A stretch of 64,000 nucleotides of DNA from HGM04593 sp045654885. GTDB lineage: Bacteria; Bacteroidota; Bacteroidia; Bacteroidales; Bacteroidaceae. Below the pieces are notes generated by a model that saw only the letters and a list, made by a program, of their open reading frames with translations, searched no databases and was not told the origin of the DNA. Position 1 is the first letter of the stretch. Each line of letters opens with the position of its first letter. The stretch is from assembly GCA_045654885.1 (NCBI GenBank), contig JAZOOF010000011.1, forward strand, positions 1 through 64,000, written 5' to 3'. A program made the translations under genes and the position numbers. Shown here piece after piece: positions 54,161 through 61,954 of this stretch.

Positions 54161-55483
54161 TCATTCAACTTCCACAAGCGGAATGCCGCTATAGTAGTCG
54201 ACCATACGCTTCTCAATCATGTACTGCAGTTTCGAGCGCAGGCAGTCCGACTTTGCCTGCAGCAGCGTTGTCGCCGACATCTGAAGTTCGATTGCCGTTA
54301 CAAGCCCCTTATCGAACTTTGCCGCTATGCCATCATATGCCAACTGAGCAGCCTCAATCTTCTTCACCGCCTGGATATACTGCTTGCCATAACCTTCCAT
54401 CTGCTTGCAGGCCTGTACCACCTCACTCTCCACCACGTTGCGTGTCGCCTCCATCTCAAGTTCGGCATTACGCAGTGCATTGCGCGATGAGCGTACTGTG
54501 GCTTTGCGGCTTAGATTAGAAAAGATTGGAATGGACATTGAAACACCTACATATGCACCACGATTATTGTCAAGCTGAGTCCAAAATGCGGGATAAGCGG
54601 AATTGCTGAAGTTTGTATAGTAACTTGTTCCAAAACCGCCCGAAAGGCTTATTGTAGGGAACCAGTTTCCCTTTGCTTTCATATAGTTGTACTTCGACTC
54701 CTTAACTGCAAGCCCGGCCGAAACAACCTGTACGTTGGCAGAAAGAGCATTGTCCATGACACTCTCAAGCGAAACTGTGCCTATTGCAGGAAGTATATCC
54801 CCGGCAGGGGCAACCTCAAGAGCAGTGCCCTGCGGGTAGTTCATAACCTCGCGCAGTGCAATGTATGCCATTGCAAGGTTATTCTGCTGCTCGGTGAGCA
54901 AGTAGTCGTAACCGGCCTCCTGTGAAGCAACCTCGGCAACCTCGGCAGCACTCTTTAGGCCCAATTCATGGAGTTTCTGTGCCTGAAGCAGAGTCTTTCG
55001 CGATGCAGAGAGTTGTTCCTCGGCAATTTTCACAGCCTCCTTATAATATACTACATCGGTATAAGCACGCATCACCTCCATAGCCACCTTGTCGCGCGCT
55101 ATCTGCAGGTCGCTGTAACCGCGGTCGCGGGCCACCTTGGCAGCACGGATGCTGTTCACGTAGCGCAAGCCTGCGAAGAGCGGCATCGAAGCTCCCAGGT
55201 CATAGGAGTTGCTGAATGTCGATACTGTGGTGTAGCTGTTTGTCTCGGGATCGATTGAACGTCCGAAATTGGCCGAAGCCGAAACGCCGGCCGACACCGA
55301 AGGGAACAATCCAGCAACGGATTGTTTGTAGTTCATTGTGGCATTGTCGAGGCTGTTCTCCTGTTTGGCAACCGAAACGGAGTGCTCAACGGCATATGCC
55401 ATGCATTCGTCCATTGTCATTGTCTGCGCTGTGGCAAGGGTTATGGAACCGAAAAATGTCAATATTGCAAATATATTTTTCAT
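54161..55483 (-). CDS. TolC-like outer membrane efflux protein
   Basis: A 440-residue outer-membrane factor with signal peptide (IFAILTFFGSITLATAQ) and the internally repeated helical hairpins of TolC (AYTDVVYYKEAVKIAEEQL; ARDKVAMEV; KFDKGLVTAIELQMSATTLL). First gene of the efflux operon; a -24/-12 type promoter is about 30-45 bp upstream. Confidence 0.93.
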   Translation of the reverse strand: MKNIFAILTFFGSITLATAQTMTMDECMAYAVEHSVSVAKQENSLDNATMNYKQSVAGLFPSVSAGVSASANFGRSIDPETNSYTTVSTFSNSYDLGASMPLFAGLRYVNSIRAAKVARDRGYSDLQIARDKVAMEVMRAYTDVVYYKEAVKIAEEQLSASRKTLLQAQKLHELGLKSAAEVAEVASQEAGYDYLLTEQQNNLAMAYIALREVMNYPQGTALEVAPAGDILPAIGTVSLESVMDNALSANVQVVSAGLAVKESKYNYMKAKGNWFPTISLSGGFGTSYYTNFSNSAYPAFWTQLDNNRGAYVGVSMSIPIFSNLSRKATVRSSRNALRNAELEMEATRNVVESEVVQACKQMEGYGKQYIQAVKKIEAAQLAYDGIAAKFDKGLVTAIELQMSATTLLQAKSDCLRSKLQYMIEKRMVDYYSGIPLVEVE

Positions 55484-55512
55484 AAATTAAAAAGTGTTTC
55501 TGCAAGATTACG

Positions 55513-55529
55513 TGCCAAAACCGTGCCAA
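55513..55529 (-). promoter_or_regulatory. Candidate sigma54 promoter of the efflux operon
   Basis: On minus the text reads TTGGCACGGTTTTGGCA. GG and GC are 10 nt apart, as sigma54 requires, with TTGGCACG matching the -24 element and TGGC as a weaker -12 element. A second overlapping choice, TTGGCACG-N5-TTGCA, has a perfect -12 box but one extra base. The expected start is about 18 nt before the TolC-like ATG. An NtrC-type regulator is encoded in the same locus. Confidence 0.6.
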
Positions 55530-55542
55530 AACCATTAAAACA

Positions 55543-55643
55543 TTAGACAACAACACACTAAGCAAAAACGTCATTTCAAGAATTGTAAAATTTTTAGACA
55601 ATGGATGTAAAATGGTTTGACAAGAGAGTATATAAATTGACAA
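55543..55643. promoter_or_regulatory. Four TT(A/T)GACAA-type repeats, possible activator sites
   Basis: TTAGACAA at 55543-55550 and 55594-55601, TTTGACAA at 55616-55623, ATTGACAA at 55636-55643. The last three are about 20-22 nt apart, near two DNA turns, and lie 30-120 bp upstream of the sigma54-like promoter, a normal place for NtrC-type enhancer sites. Confidence 0.4.
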
Positions 55644-55724
55644 CTGTTTATTTTGCCTATACAATTTATTTTCATTTATTTTGCCCATAAGCAGATATTT
55701 ATTGAACAAATTAAGGCAATATTC

Positions 55725-57059
55725 ATGGAATTAACTTTTTATGTAGAGAAAAATGATGATTTGACTATAAACTGTCTTGAGCTTACTGCCATCAACAGTA
55801 CAAGGGACATGTCCGTAGCAAATGAGTCAAGAGTAAGTGGCTTCTACCCCTTCAATGAGATGGAGCGGATTGTGGGTAAGGATATCGCCCTTATGGAACA
55901 TTGTTCACCGCGCATACAGTCGGTTACTGAAAAAGAGGTTACCGTCGGTTGGCTAAGTGAAACGTATACACTATGCCCAGGCGACACAGTCAAAAGCCAG
56001 GAATATGCCATTGATAATCCATACCTCAGTTGGGACGGAATATCTTTAAAGATGGAATACAGCAGCATAAATGCATGGGAAGAGTTCTTCACTCTTGTCA
56101 ATGAGATTATGGAGGACCAGCATCAATGCCCCCAACGACAGAACAAGGAGGAAAAGGAAAAATGCCTTAAACTGCTGTACGAGATTATACTTAACGGCGA
56201 GAACGCCGTAAGGCCTTTTTATGCGTGGTTGCAATCCTGCAAAAATTGGGACATGCTTATAATTGACGACTATGCACTCTTTGCAAAATATCTGAACTCT
56301 AATGGCACTGACGAATATTCCAACGAATGGTTCGCCAACCTTGCACAAATTTTCAAAAGAAACAGAATTGATGCAATACTGGATGCTGTACCGTCATTGA
56401 AAGCAGTGATTGAAACAGCTGCAAACAATGGTATTGAGGAGGCCGAAAAAATAATGAAAGGCGAAATTGAGTACGAATACCTTACCGAGCGCCATTACCC
56501 CGAAAAAAAGGAGTTTATCCTTACCATGAGAATGTATGACAAGGAGAATGACAATGTTGCCGATTGCCACTTCCAATGGGTTACTTCAGATCTATTGAAG
56601 AAGGGACAAAAAATTGACATGAGAGACTTTGGAGAGGTGACAATCGTAACACTCGAAGAAGACAAGGTGACACTCTCCTGGCTTGGCAGAGAACATAGAA
56701 TCCATAATAACTATATGGAATATCTCATTGATTCGAGAGAGAGGCCCTCACCAGAAGAAGTGGAAAACTATGATATTGATGCTTGGTATGCCGAGATGTT
56801 TGAATATGAACCCCAAAAATATCTGCTGTGCCAATTCGAAAAGATGAATATATGGAAAGAGACTTTGAGAGTGATGGACAAAATACTCGATCCTGAAGAT
56901 GAATGCCAATTGGAGCGGGAGCAGTACGTCAAAATTGCCAAACAGCTGCTGAAGGTGCTGATTGACCGTGGAGACAAAGAACTTGAAGTACTGCACGACA
57001 TGATTACAGTAGACAGTAATTTCGATGAGATTAAAGAGTTGATTGACTCAATAGAATAA
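55725..57059 (+). CDS. Hypothetical protein with two related halves (444 aa)
   Basis: Starts MELTFYVEKNDDLTINCLEL. The first half (EVTVGWLSETYTLCPGDTV...WDGISLKMEYSSINAWEEFF) and second half (KVTLSWLGREHRIHNNYMEY...YDIDAWYAEMFEYEP) share pattern and order (F-x-L/Y strand, xVTxxWL, then helices with EKxxKLLY/EQYVKIAKQLL), suggesting an internal duplication. No signal peptide; soluble and acidic. No family recognised. It is convergent with the last gene of virion locus B and shares its terminator. Confidence 0.75.
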   Translation: MELTFYVEKNDDLTINCLELTAINSTRDMSVANESRVSGFYPFNEMERIVGKDIALMEHCSPRIQSVTEKEVTVGWLSETYTLCPGDTVKSQEYAIDNPYLSWDGISLKMEYSSINAWEEFFTLVNEIMEDQHQCPQRQNKEEKEKCLKLLYEIILNGENAVRPFYAWLQSCKNWDMLIIDDYALFAKYLNSNGTDEYSNEWFANLAQIFKRNRIDAILDAVPSLKAVIETAANNGIEEAEKIMKGEIEYEYLTERHYPEKKEFILTMRMYDKENDNVADCHFQWVTSDLLKKGQKIDMRDFGEVTIVTLEEDKVTLSWLGREHRIHNNYMEYLIDSRERPSPEEVENYDIDAWYAEMFEYEPQKYLLCQFEKMNIWKETLRVMDKILDPEDECQLEREQYVKIAKQLLKVLIDRGDKELEVLHDMITVDSNFDEIKELIDSIE

Positions 57060-57079
57060 ACCTATATAACAATTTACAC

Positions 57080-57121
57080 GACATTGCCCCGAAGTCTATA
57101 AAAAAACTTCGGGGCAATGTC
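57080..57121. terminator. Bidirectional terminator between the 444-aa gene and virion locus B
   Basis: A perfect 16-bp stem (GACATTGCCCCGAAGT, 57080-57095, with 57106-57121) and a 10-nt A-rich loop. It lies 20 bp after the plus gene and 14 bp after the stop of the minus gene, ending both. Confidence 0.85.
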
Positions 57122-57135
57122 ATATTCAACAGTGG

Positions 57136-59967
57136 CTATCTTATTCTGTTACGCCAAGGCACTTCCACATCCATTTCCATTCCTGTAATGGTGCTTGCTG
57201 CGCCCACATCACCCACTATGGCAAAAAGATAATACTTATAGGAAGATGTGGGGAAATAAGGGAACAGCACATCCTGCTTTGCAACGTTCTTTTCACTGCC
57301 TGCAACTATCTTAAAATGGGTACCATCGTTGCTGCCAAGCAGATAGCAGGCCAGCAAAGGCATGCCGGGTGCAGGGTGAGCCGGAGGCTCTACATATGCG
57401 TGCAACAAAAGTTGCATAATGCGCTTGGGCAGTTTCGTTCCCCAAATCTGCGGCCTTGTGAAGAGCAGTACACGGTTGCTGCCCGTCATGGCATCGGGAA
57501 TTGAGACAACCCTTGCGCCATCAACTGATGGCGCAAGAAAATAAGGTGTCGGTACGCCATGCACCTTGCCTGTAAAATTACCCTTGTACCTAGTCCACAC
57601 TCCCGAGTCGAGCGAGTAGACAAAAGAGTATTCGTGAGCGGCATTACCTACAATAACCTCGTTGTGCGATGGCAAATAGGCCACAAATGCATTGGCAATG
57701 AAGCCATGGAAATCAAAGTCACAGCCATCACACTCAAGCGACACAAGTCCCGGGATTTTTGCAAACAGGTCATCGGGCACACCCTTCGGCATGCTGCCGG
57801 CATTGTCAAGCGCAGCAGAGATTCTCTTTACACTGTTACCTGCAATGAGCATCATTCCCTGCTTGCCGGCAAAGAGCACTCCACCGCCTACCCCGCATAT
57901 CGATGCAGCATTGACACACACGTCGCGCGACACCTGGTTGCCGGCAAGATATGCCACACTGCCCGATGTATCGACCGACATTGCCCAAATACCGTCACTG
58001 CAGAAGACGTAGAGAGGATATTGCCCGAACTGCCCCTCGGAGAGGGCTACAGTGTTGCTCGACAGCCCCACAATAGTGCCTTGCGACGGAGTGTAGGTGC
58101 AGCCGGCCGGGAACACAAAGGGGTTCTCAACCATAGAGACCTTCATTACGTTATACCTGTTCTCGAAAGGCGATGGTGCAGCGAGAGGCATCTCGTCCAC
58201 CTCAGTCCACGTATCATCGAAAGTTATGTTGTCAATATCCTTGAAGGTAAAATCAGTAATACGTCCACGCTCTATTGTAAAGACCAATTTGTCACCATCG
58301 ACAGCATTGCGATGAACGGCAAAAATGCGTAGGCCGCTGTATTCACTCGGCGGGAAGGTGTTGCCATTGTATTTCCAACAGTTACCCGAGGCGCTGTATA
58401 CGACCTCGTGCGTTGCGTTATCATAGCCAAAAATCTTCAGCACAAGCTCGCTGTCAATACTTGAATTCGGCTTGCCGCCATTGGCAAATACAGCCTTAAC
58501 CGTTACATTGAACGGAACATACCAGCGGTGCAGATAGTAGGCGATATTCAAGTACTTGTGTGCCTTTAACGGAAATATTTTACAATATACCTTGCTGCCC
58601 ATCCTGAGAAATATTGCCATCTCACAAGCGCGTGTATCGGGGTATGTGAGCAACGGCGGCAACAAGGGAGCAAAACCGTCGTCGCCCAACTGCGGATTCA
58701 AAAACTGCTCACCCGTAACGAACTCGCCCTGCGCAGTCCTTAGCTTCACCTGAACAACCATTGAATCGACATAACCAATGCCACCGCCAATGGGATTGTA
58801 GGCCGCGACACCGTATCCCTTGAAAAAATACTCCTTGAATGCGGCAATGTGCAGGCGACCATTATAAAGAAAACTGCTCTTGACATCGTAGCTCGAGAGT
58901 GACGAGGGCACTGTTGCCGTTTCAAGCCCCTGCTGCAGTGCAAGGTTCGACGGCGAGACATCATCGAGGCGGTTAAGCAGATTACCGTCGACATCATACT
59001 CGGCGACCTTGTAGTAAAGCGCAGCCGAAGCAACATCCTCCCACAACTTTTCAAGGGGCTTCGACGAGTAGACTTCGCTGTTCTTCGCAAATTTGTCGGG
59101 TGCACTCTCCTTACCGGGGATTGACATTGTGGAGAAGATATCCACCCCCACCACAATGTTGCGCCATGCCTGCAAAGCCGGTGCCGACAAGGAGAAGTTG
59201 GGTTTGAAACCACGTACACTCACTTTGTATTTGCATGGTGATGCTGCATCAACAGGTTCTGAAAGCATATTCTCTGCATCGCGTCCCACACCATCGCCGC
59301 TGTTCCCGTCGCTCACATAGATTATGTTTGACACGTTTATGTAGCTGCCGTCATAGAGCCGCAGCGCCACCCTGAAAAGTGCCCTGTCAATATAATATCC
59401 GGCCTTGTTCAAGGCCGAGATGCACTCATCGATGTAACCTTTCTCGTTGTGTGTCCAGGAGAGTTCATGCTCATCGGTCTCCGTCATCTTGTAGTAGGCA
59501 TTCTCAGTGATTACACTCTCCACCTTTGACGAAAGGGTTATCACCACATCGGGCACGGCAGGCCTCTCGCCCAGAGCAAGATATTTACCGTTGTCGAATA
59601 GCAGGTAGTAGATTCCGTTATCTGTGAGACAACATACAATGTTACCCACAAACTCCAGAGCGTTGACACCCTGCAGGCCATCAACCACAAACATGGCATT
59701 GCCCGACATAAAGGGAGCAAAAACGTTGTCATAGAAATGCAACGTCCGCTTGCCATCGGCAGTAATTCCGATATAGCACCCGGCAGTGGCATGGTGATAG
59801 AATGCCGAATAGGCATAGCGCAGCCCTGCTACAACACGCGGCTGCGGCATTGGCAACAGACTGCCACCGGCCATTCGCATATTCACTATATCAAGGCACT
59901 CGCCATCCTGCACCAATGAAACGTCGGTGCTTCTGTTTATTCCTTTGAACGAAAAACTTTTCTGCAT
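57136..59967 (-). CDS. Large tail/ring (stabilization- or muzzle-type) virion protein
   Basis: A 943-residue, beta-rich protein starting MQKSFSFKGINRSTDVSLVQ, then DGECLDIVNMRMAGGSLLPMPQPRVVAG. This N-terminal style (few-residue lead, xxDGECxxxxNxRxxxGxLxPxPxP) is one I associate with crAss-like phage stabilization/tail-hub proteins. Many later segments look like propeller or knob repeats (SNTVALSEGQFGQYPLYVFCSDGIWA, GGVLFAGKQGMMLI). It is the last gene of virion locus B and overlaps the spanin gene by 31 nt. Intact frame. The role in the tail is inferred. Confidence 0.65.
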   Translation of the reverse strand: MQKSFSFKGINRSTDVSLVQDGECLDIVNMRMAGGSLLPMPQPRVVAGLRYAYSAFYHHATAGCYIGITADGKRTLHFYDNVFAPFMSGNAMFVVDGLQGVNALEFVGNIVCCLTDNGIYYLLFDNGKYLALGERPAVPDVVITLSSKVESVITENAYYKMTETDEHELSWTHNEKGYIDECISALNKAGYYIDRALFRVALRLYDGSYINVSNIIYVSDGNSGDGVGRDAENMLSEPVDAASPCKYKVSVRGFKPNFSLSAPALQAWRNIVVGVDIFSTMSIPGKESAPDKFAKNSEVYSSKPLEKLWEDVASAALYYKVAEYDVDGNLLNRLDDVSPSNLALQQGLETATVPSSLSSYDVKSSFLYNGRLHIAAFKEYFFKGYGVAAYNPIGGGIGYVDSMVVQVKLRTAQGEFVTGEQFLNPQLGDDGFAPLLPPLLTYPDTRACEMAIFLRMGSKVYCKIFPLKAHKYLNIAYYLHRWYVPFNVTVKAVFANGGKPNSSIDSELVLKIFGYDNATHEVVYSASGNCWKYNGNTFPPSEYSGLRIFAVHRNAVDGDKLVFTIERGRITDFTFKDIDNITFDDTWTEVDEMPLAAPSPFENRYNVMKVSMVENPFVFPAGCTYTPSQGTIVGLSSNTVALSEGQFGQYPLYVFCSDGIWAMSVDTSGSVAYLAGNQVSRDVCVNAASICGVGGGVLFAGKQGMMLIAGNSVKRISAALDNAGSMPKGVPDDLFAKIPGLVSLECDGCDFDFHGFIANAFVAYLPSHNEVIVGNAAHEYSFVYSLDSGVWTRYKGNFTGKVHGVPTPYFLAPSVDGARVVSIPDAMTGSNRVLLFTRPQIWGTKLPKRIMQLLLHAYVEPPAHPAPGMPLLACYLLGSNDGTHFKIVAGSEKNVAKQDVLFPYFPTSSYKYYLFAIVGDVGAASTITGMEMDVEVPWRNRIR

Positions 59968-60377
59968 AACTCCATTACTTTAAATATAAGATTCAACAGG
60001 ACGCGCCACCCTCCCGTGCGCCACAACAGCAGTAGTGCAAGGGTTGCAACTGCCACTTTCCACAGCATAGCGCCGCCATACCCGGCATTGCGCACCGTCT
60101 CCACAACCACCTCCCTGTCACGGTAGAGGGTGTCGCAGCGCACAATGGTATCGACCCTCAAACGCTCCTTGTAGAGCGTGCGGTATTTGGTGTAGAAGAC
60201 GGTATCGCTCTTCTCGCGTATGAATATGCTGTCGCGCAAAAGCACACTATCCACCCTTGTACGGCCCACAAAGTTCTGTTGCGACACGAAGCCTACATCG
60301 CTTGTCTTCTCCACAGTGCTGCAGGCAAACAACGGCAGCAACAGAAGGTTAAGGATTATCTTTGTTACGTTTCTCAT
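59937..60377 (-). CDS. Probable unimolecular spanin (lysis lipoprotein with C-terminal membrane helix)
   Basis: A 146-residue protein with an N-terminal lipoprotein signal and lipobox (LLPLFAC, Cys 19), a central charged stretch with repeated D-S/D-T-x-Y/R motifs (RDSIFIREKSDTVFYTKYRT, RVDTIVRCDTLYRDREV) and a C-terminal membrane helix (~103-119). An outer-membrane lipid anchor plus inner-membrane helix in one chain is the u-spanin layout, which joins the two membranes at lysis. It overlaps the holin-like gene by 29 nt and the tail gene by 31 nt, which is typical of phage lysis cassettes. Confidence 0.7.
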   Translation of the reverse strand: MRNVTKIILNLLLLPLFACSTVEKTSDVGFVSQQNFVGRTRVDSVLLRDSIFIREKSDTVFYTKYRTLYKERLRVDTIVRCDTLYRDREVVVETVRNAGYGGAMLWKVAVATLALLLLWRTGGWRVLLNLIFKVMELCRKVFRSKE

Positions 60378-60816
60378 AGTTGATGTAATCTTTCAGGTAA
60401 CCGCTGCGTTCCAGCATTTTAAGGCTGAATATATAATAGAAGAAATTGAGCACACTGTAGAGCGTACTTTTTTCGTTTGTTATCACTCGCGCGTTGCGCA
60501 GGATATTTGTCCCATAGAAATATATAGCAACATATATTGTGAACGACACACAATGCACAGCCATATCCTCCTCGCCCTTGAAGTAGCCAAGCAGATAGAT
60601 GCAGGCAACCATCGCAAAGTATATTGCAGCGTCACGGAAAAAGCAAAAAGCCTTTCTGAAGCTCCAATCGCGATGGTTGCACACATCGGCAAGCAGGCCA
60701 ACTACAAAATTGACCGTAAAGAGAAGGACAAGCCCGAAGATATCGTTCCTGATTGGGAACAACAGCCCAAATGTATTTGCTACAATTGTTGCTGTAAGTA
60801 TTCTCAAGCCATCCAT
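60349..60816 (-). CDS. Holin-like membrane protein
   Basis: A 155-residue protein with about four membrane helices (ILTATIVANTFGLLFPI; FGLVLLFTVNFVVGLLADVC; DAAIYFAMVACIYLLGYF; HCVSFTIYVAIYFYGTNIL) and a charged C-terminal tail (KNKD). Bacteroidales phage holins of this length precede spanin-like genes. It probably makes the lesion that releases an endolysin; no endolysin gene is visible in the window. Confidence 0.65.
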   Translation of the reverse strand: MDGLRILTATIVANTFGLLFPIRNDIFGLVLLFTVNFVVGLLADVCNHRDWSFRKAFCFFRDAAIYFAMVACIYLLGYFKGEEDMAVHCVSFTIYVAIYFYGTNILRNARVITNEKSTLYSVLNFFYYIFSLKMLERSGYLKDYINYEKRNKDNP

Positions 60817-60828
60817 AATATCATTTTT

Positions 60829-61479
60829 CTATTTTCGCGCTTGTGAGCCACATGCTGCCAAGGCAAGTGCCAGCATTGAATTTGCTGCGTCATAACGCTC
60901 GAACAGGGTGTAGAGCAACGAAGCGCATTGGTACACCACCGCATCCACCATCCACTCGTCATACCCCTGAAGACCGTCGGCAGCATTGAATGCCGTCTCA
61001 TAGACAAAATGCACCGGCATGCCGGCATTGCCCGAGGGGAGCGGAAAGAACTGCCCGCAACGCTCGCCGGCCGGCGTGAATGCCTCAACGCACACAGGCC
61101 TGTGACAACCGGCACGTGTATACTCGTTACGTTGCCACACGGCCTCGCGCGAGTCATGTGCATAAAGGTGGTAGACCGGTGTGTGCCACCCTTCAAGCTG
61201 CATTGATACAAGAGCAACAAAATCGGCAGGCAGAAGCATTGTTCCGCCACCATCTCCATTGGCAGTGATTGTCAAAGCGGACGGAGCAACAGTTTTTGAA
61301 TTGACACGCCCGGCTCCACTACCCTTGTTCTTTTGTATGAATGTCACGGCACGTGGCAGAAGCTCAGCAATGGTATCGTCGAGCGAACGGGTATCGGCCG
61401 ACAACAGCGAGACATCGCCGTCGTCTCCCGCCTCGTTAATCACAAGCTTAACCTTTTTTACAAGCTCACTGCAATCCAT
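60829..61479 (-). CDS. Head-tail connector-like protein (216 aa)
   Basis: Begins MDCSELVKKVKLVINEAGDD and contains SLDDTIAELLPRAVTFIQKN, a beta-rich middle (GGGTMLLPADFVALVSMQLEGW) and a C-terminal helical part (VDAVVYQCASLLYTLFERYDAANSML). The position two genes after the capsid protein and the size fit a head-completion or ring protein (gp6/R-type). It starts 1 nt inside the stop of the preceding gene. Inference from position; no specific family recognised. Confidence 0.5.
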   Translation of the reverse strand: MDCSELVKKVKLVINEAGDDGDVSLLSADTRSLDDTIAELLPRAVTFIQKNKGSGAGRVNSKTVAPSALTITANGDGGGTMLLPADFVALVSMQLEGWHTPVYHLYAHDSREAVWQRNEYTRAGCHRPVCVEAFTPAGERCGQFFPLPSGNAGMPVHFVYETAFNAADGLQGYDEWMVDAVVYQCASLLYTLFERYDAANSMLALALAACGSQARK

Positions 61480-61898
61480 TACAACCAGTTGGGAAATGAA
61501 ACGGAATTGGCCTTTGCAACACTCTTAATGGCAACCTTGTTCTGCAGCTGCGACAATGGGGAGTTGTAGGGTTCTGCCATGAGGTAGGCACGCGCCTGCT
61601 GCATGTTGGTTACCTCGGGAACAACAGTTATCTGCTCCTCTTCGACCTTGGCGGGAGTTACATTGCCGTCATCAAGCACATCTACCCTTCCGCGTTTAAT
61701 CTCACCGCAACGGAAAGCATCGCTACACTCTATCGCACGCTGGAAAAGCGGATTGTCGGTAGTGTACTGCGCCGGGTAGATACCTGTGGAGTTTATGGCA
61801 CCACCCGTAAAATCAATTCTCACCAAAGCTTTGCCAATTCTGAAATAGCTGTTACGCTCAATCTGGCCGTGTATCTCGTATGTAATACGTTTTCTCAT
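61479..61898 (-). CDS. Small connector/virion protein (139 aa)
   Basis: Starts MRKRITYEIHGQIERNSYFR and continues with KALVRIDFTGGAINSTGIYP, a beta-rich small domain, then a charged middle (GRVDVLDDGNVTPAKVEEEQ) and a helical C-terminus with AYLMAEPYNSPLSQLQN. I use the ATG at 61898; the open frame above it overlaps the capsid gene end and has a Cys-rich non-coding look. Probable structural or decoration protein. Confidence 0.55.
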   Translation of the reverse strand: MRKRITYEIHGQIERNSYFRIGKALVRIDFTGGAINSTGIYPAQYTTDNPLFQRAIECSDAFRCGEIKRGRVDVLDDGNVTPAKVEEEQITVVPEVTNMQQARAYLMAEPYNSPLSQLQNKVAIKSVAKANSVSFPNWL

Positions 61899-61954
61899 TT
61901 TATTTCTTTTTATTGTCAATGCCGGCGGCCATGCGGCCGCCGGACAAAGAGGTG

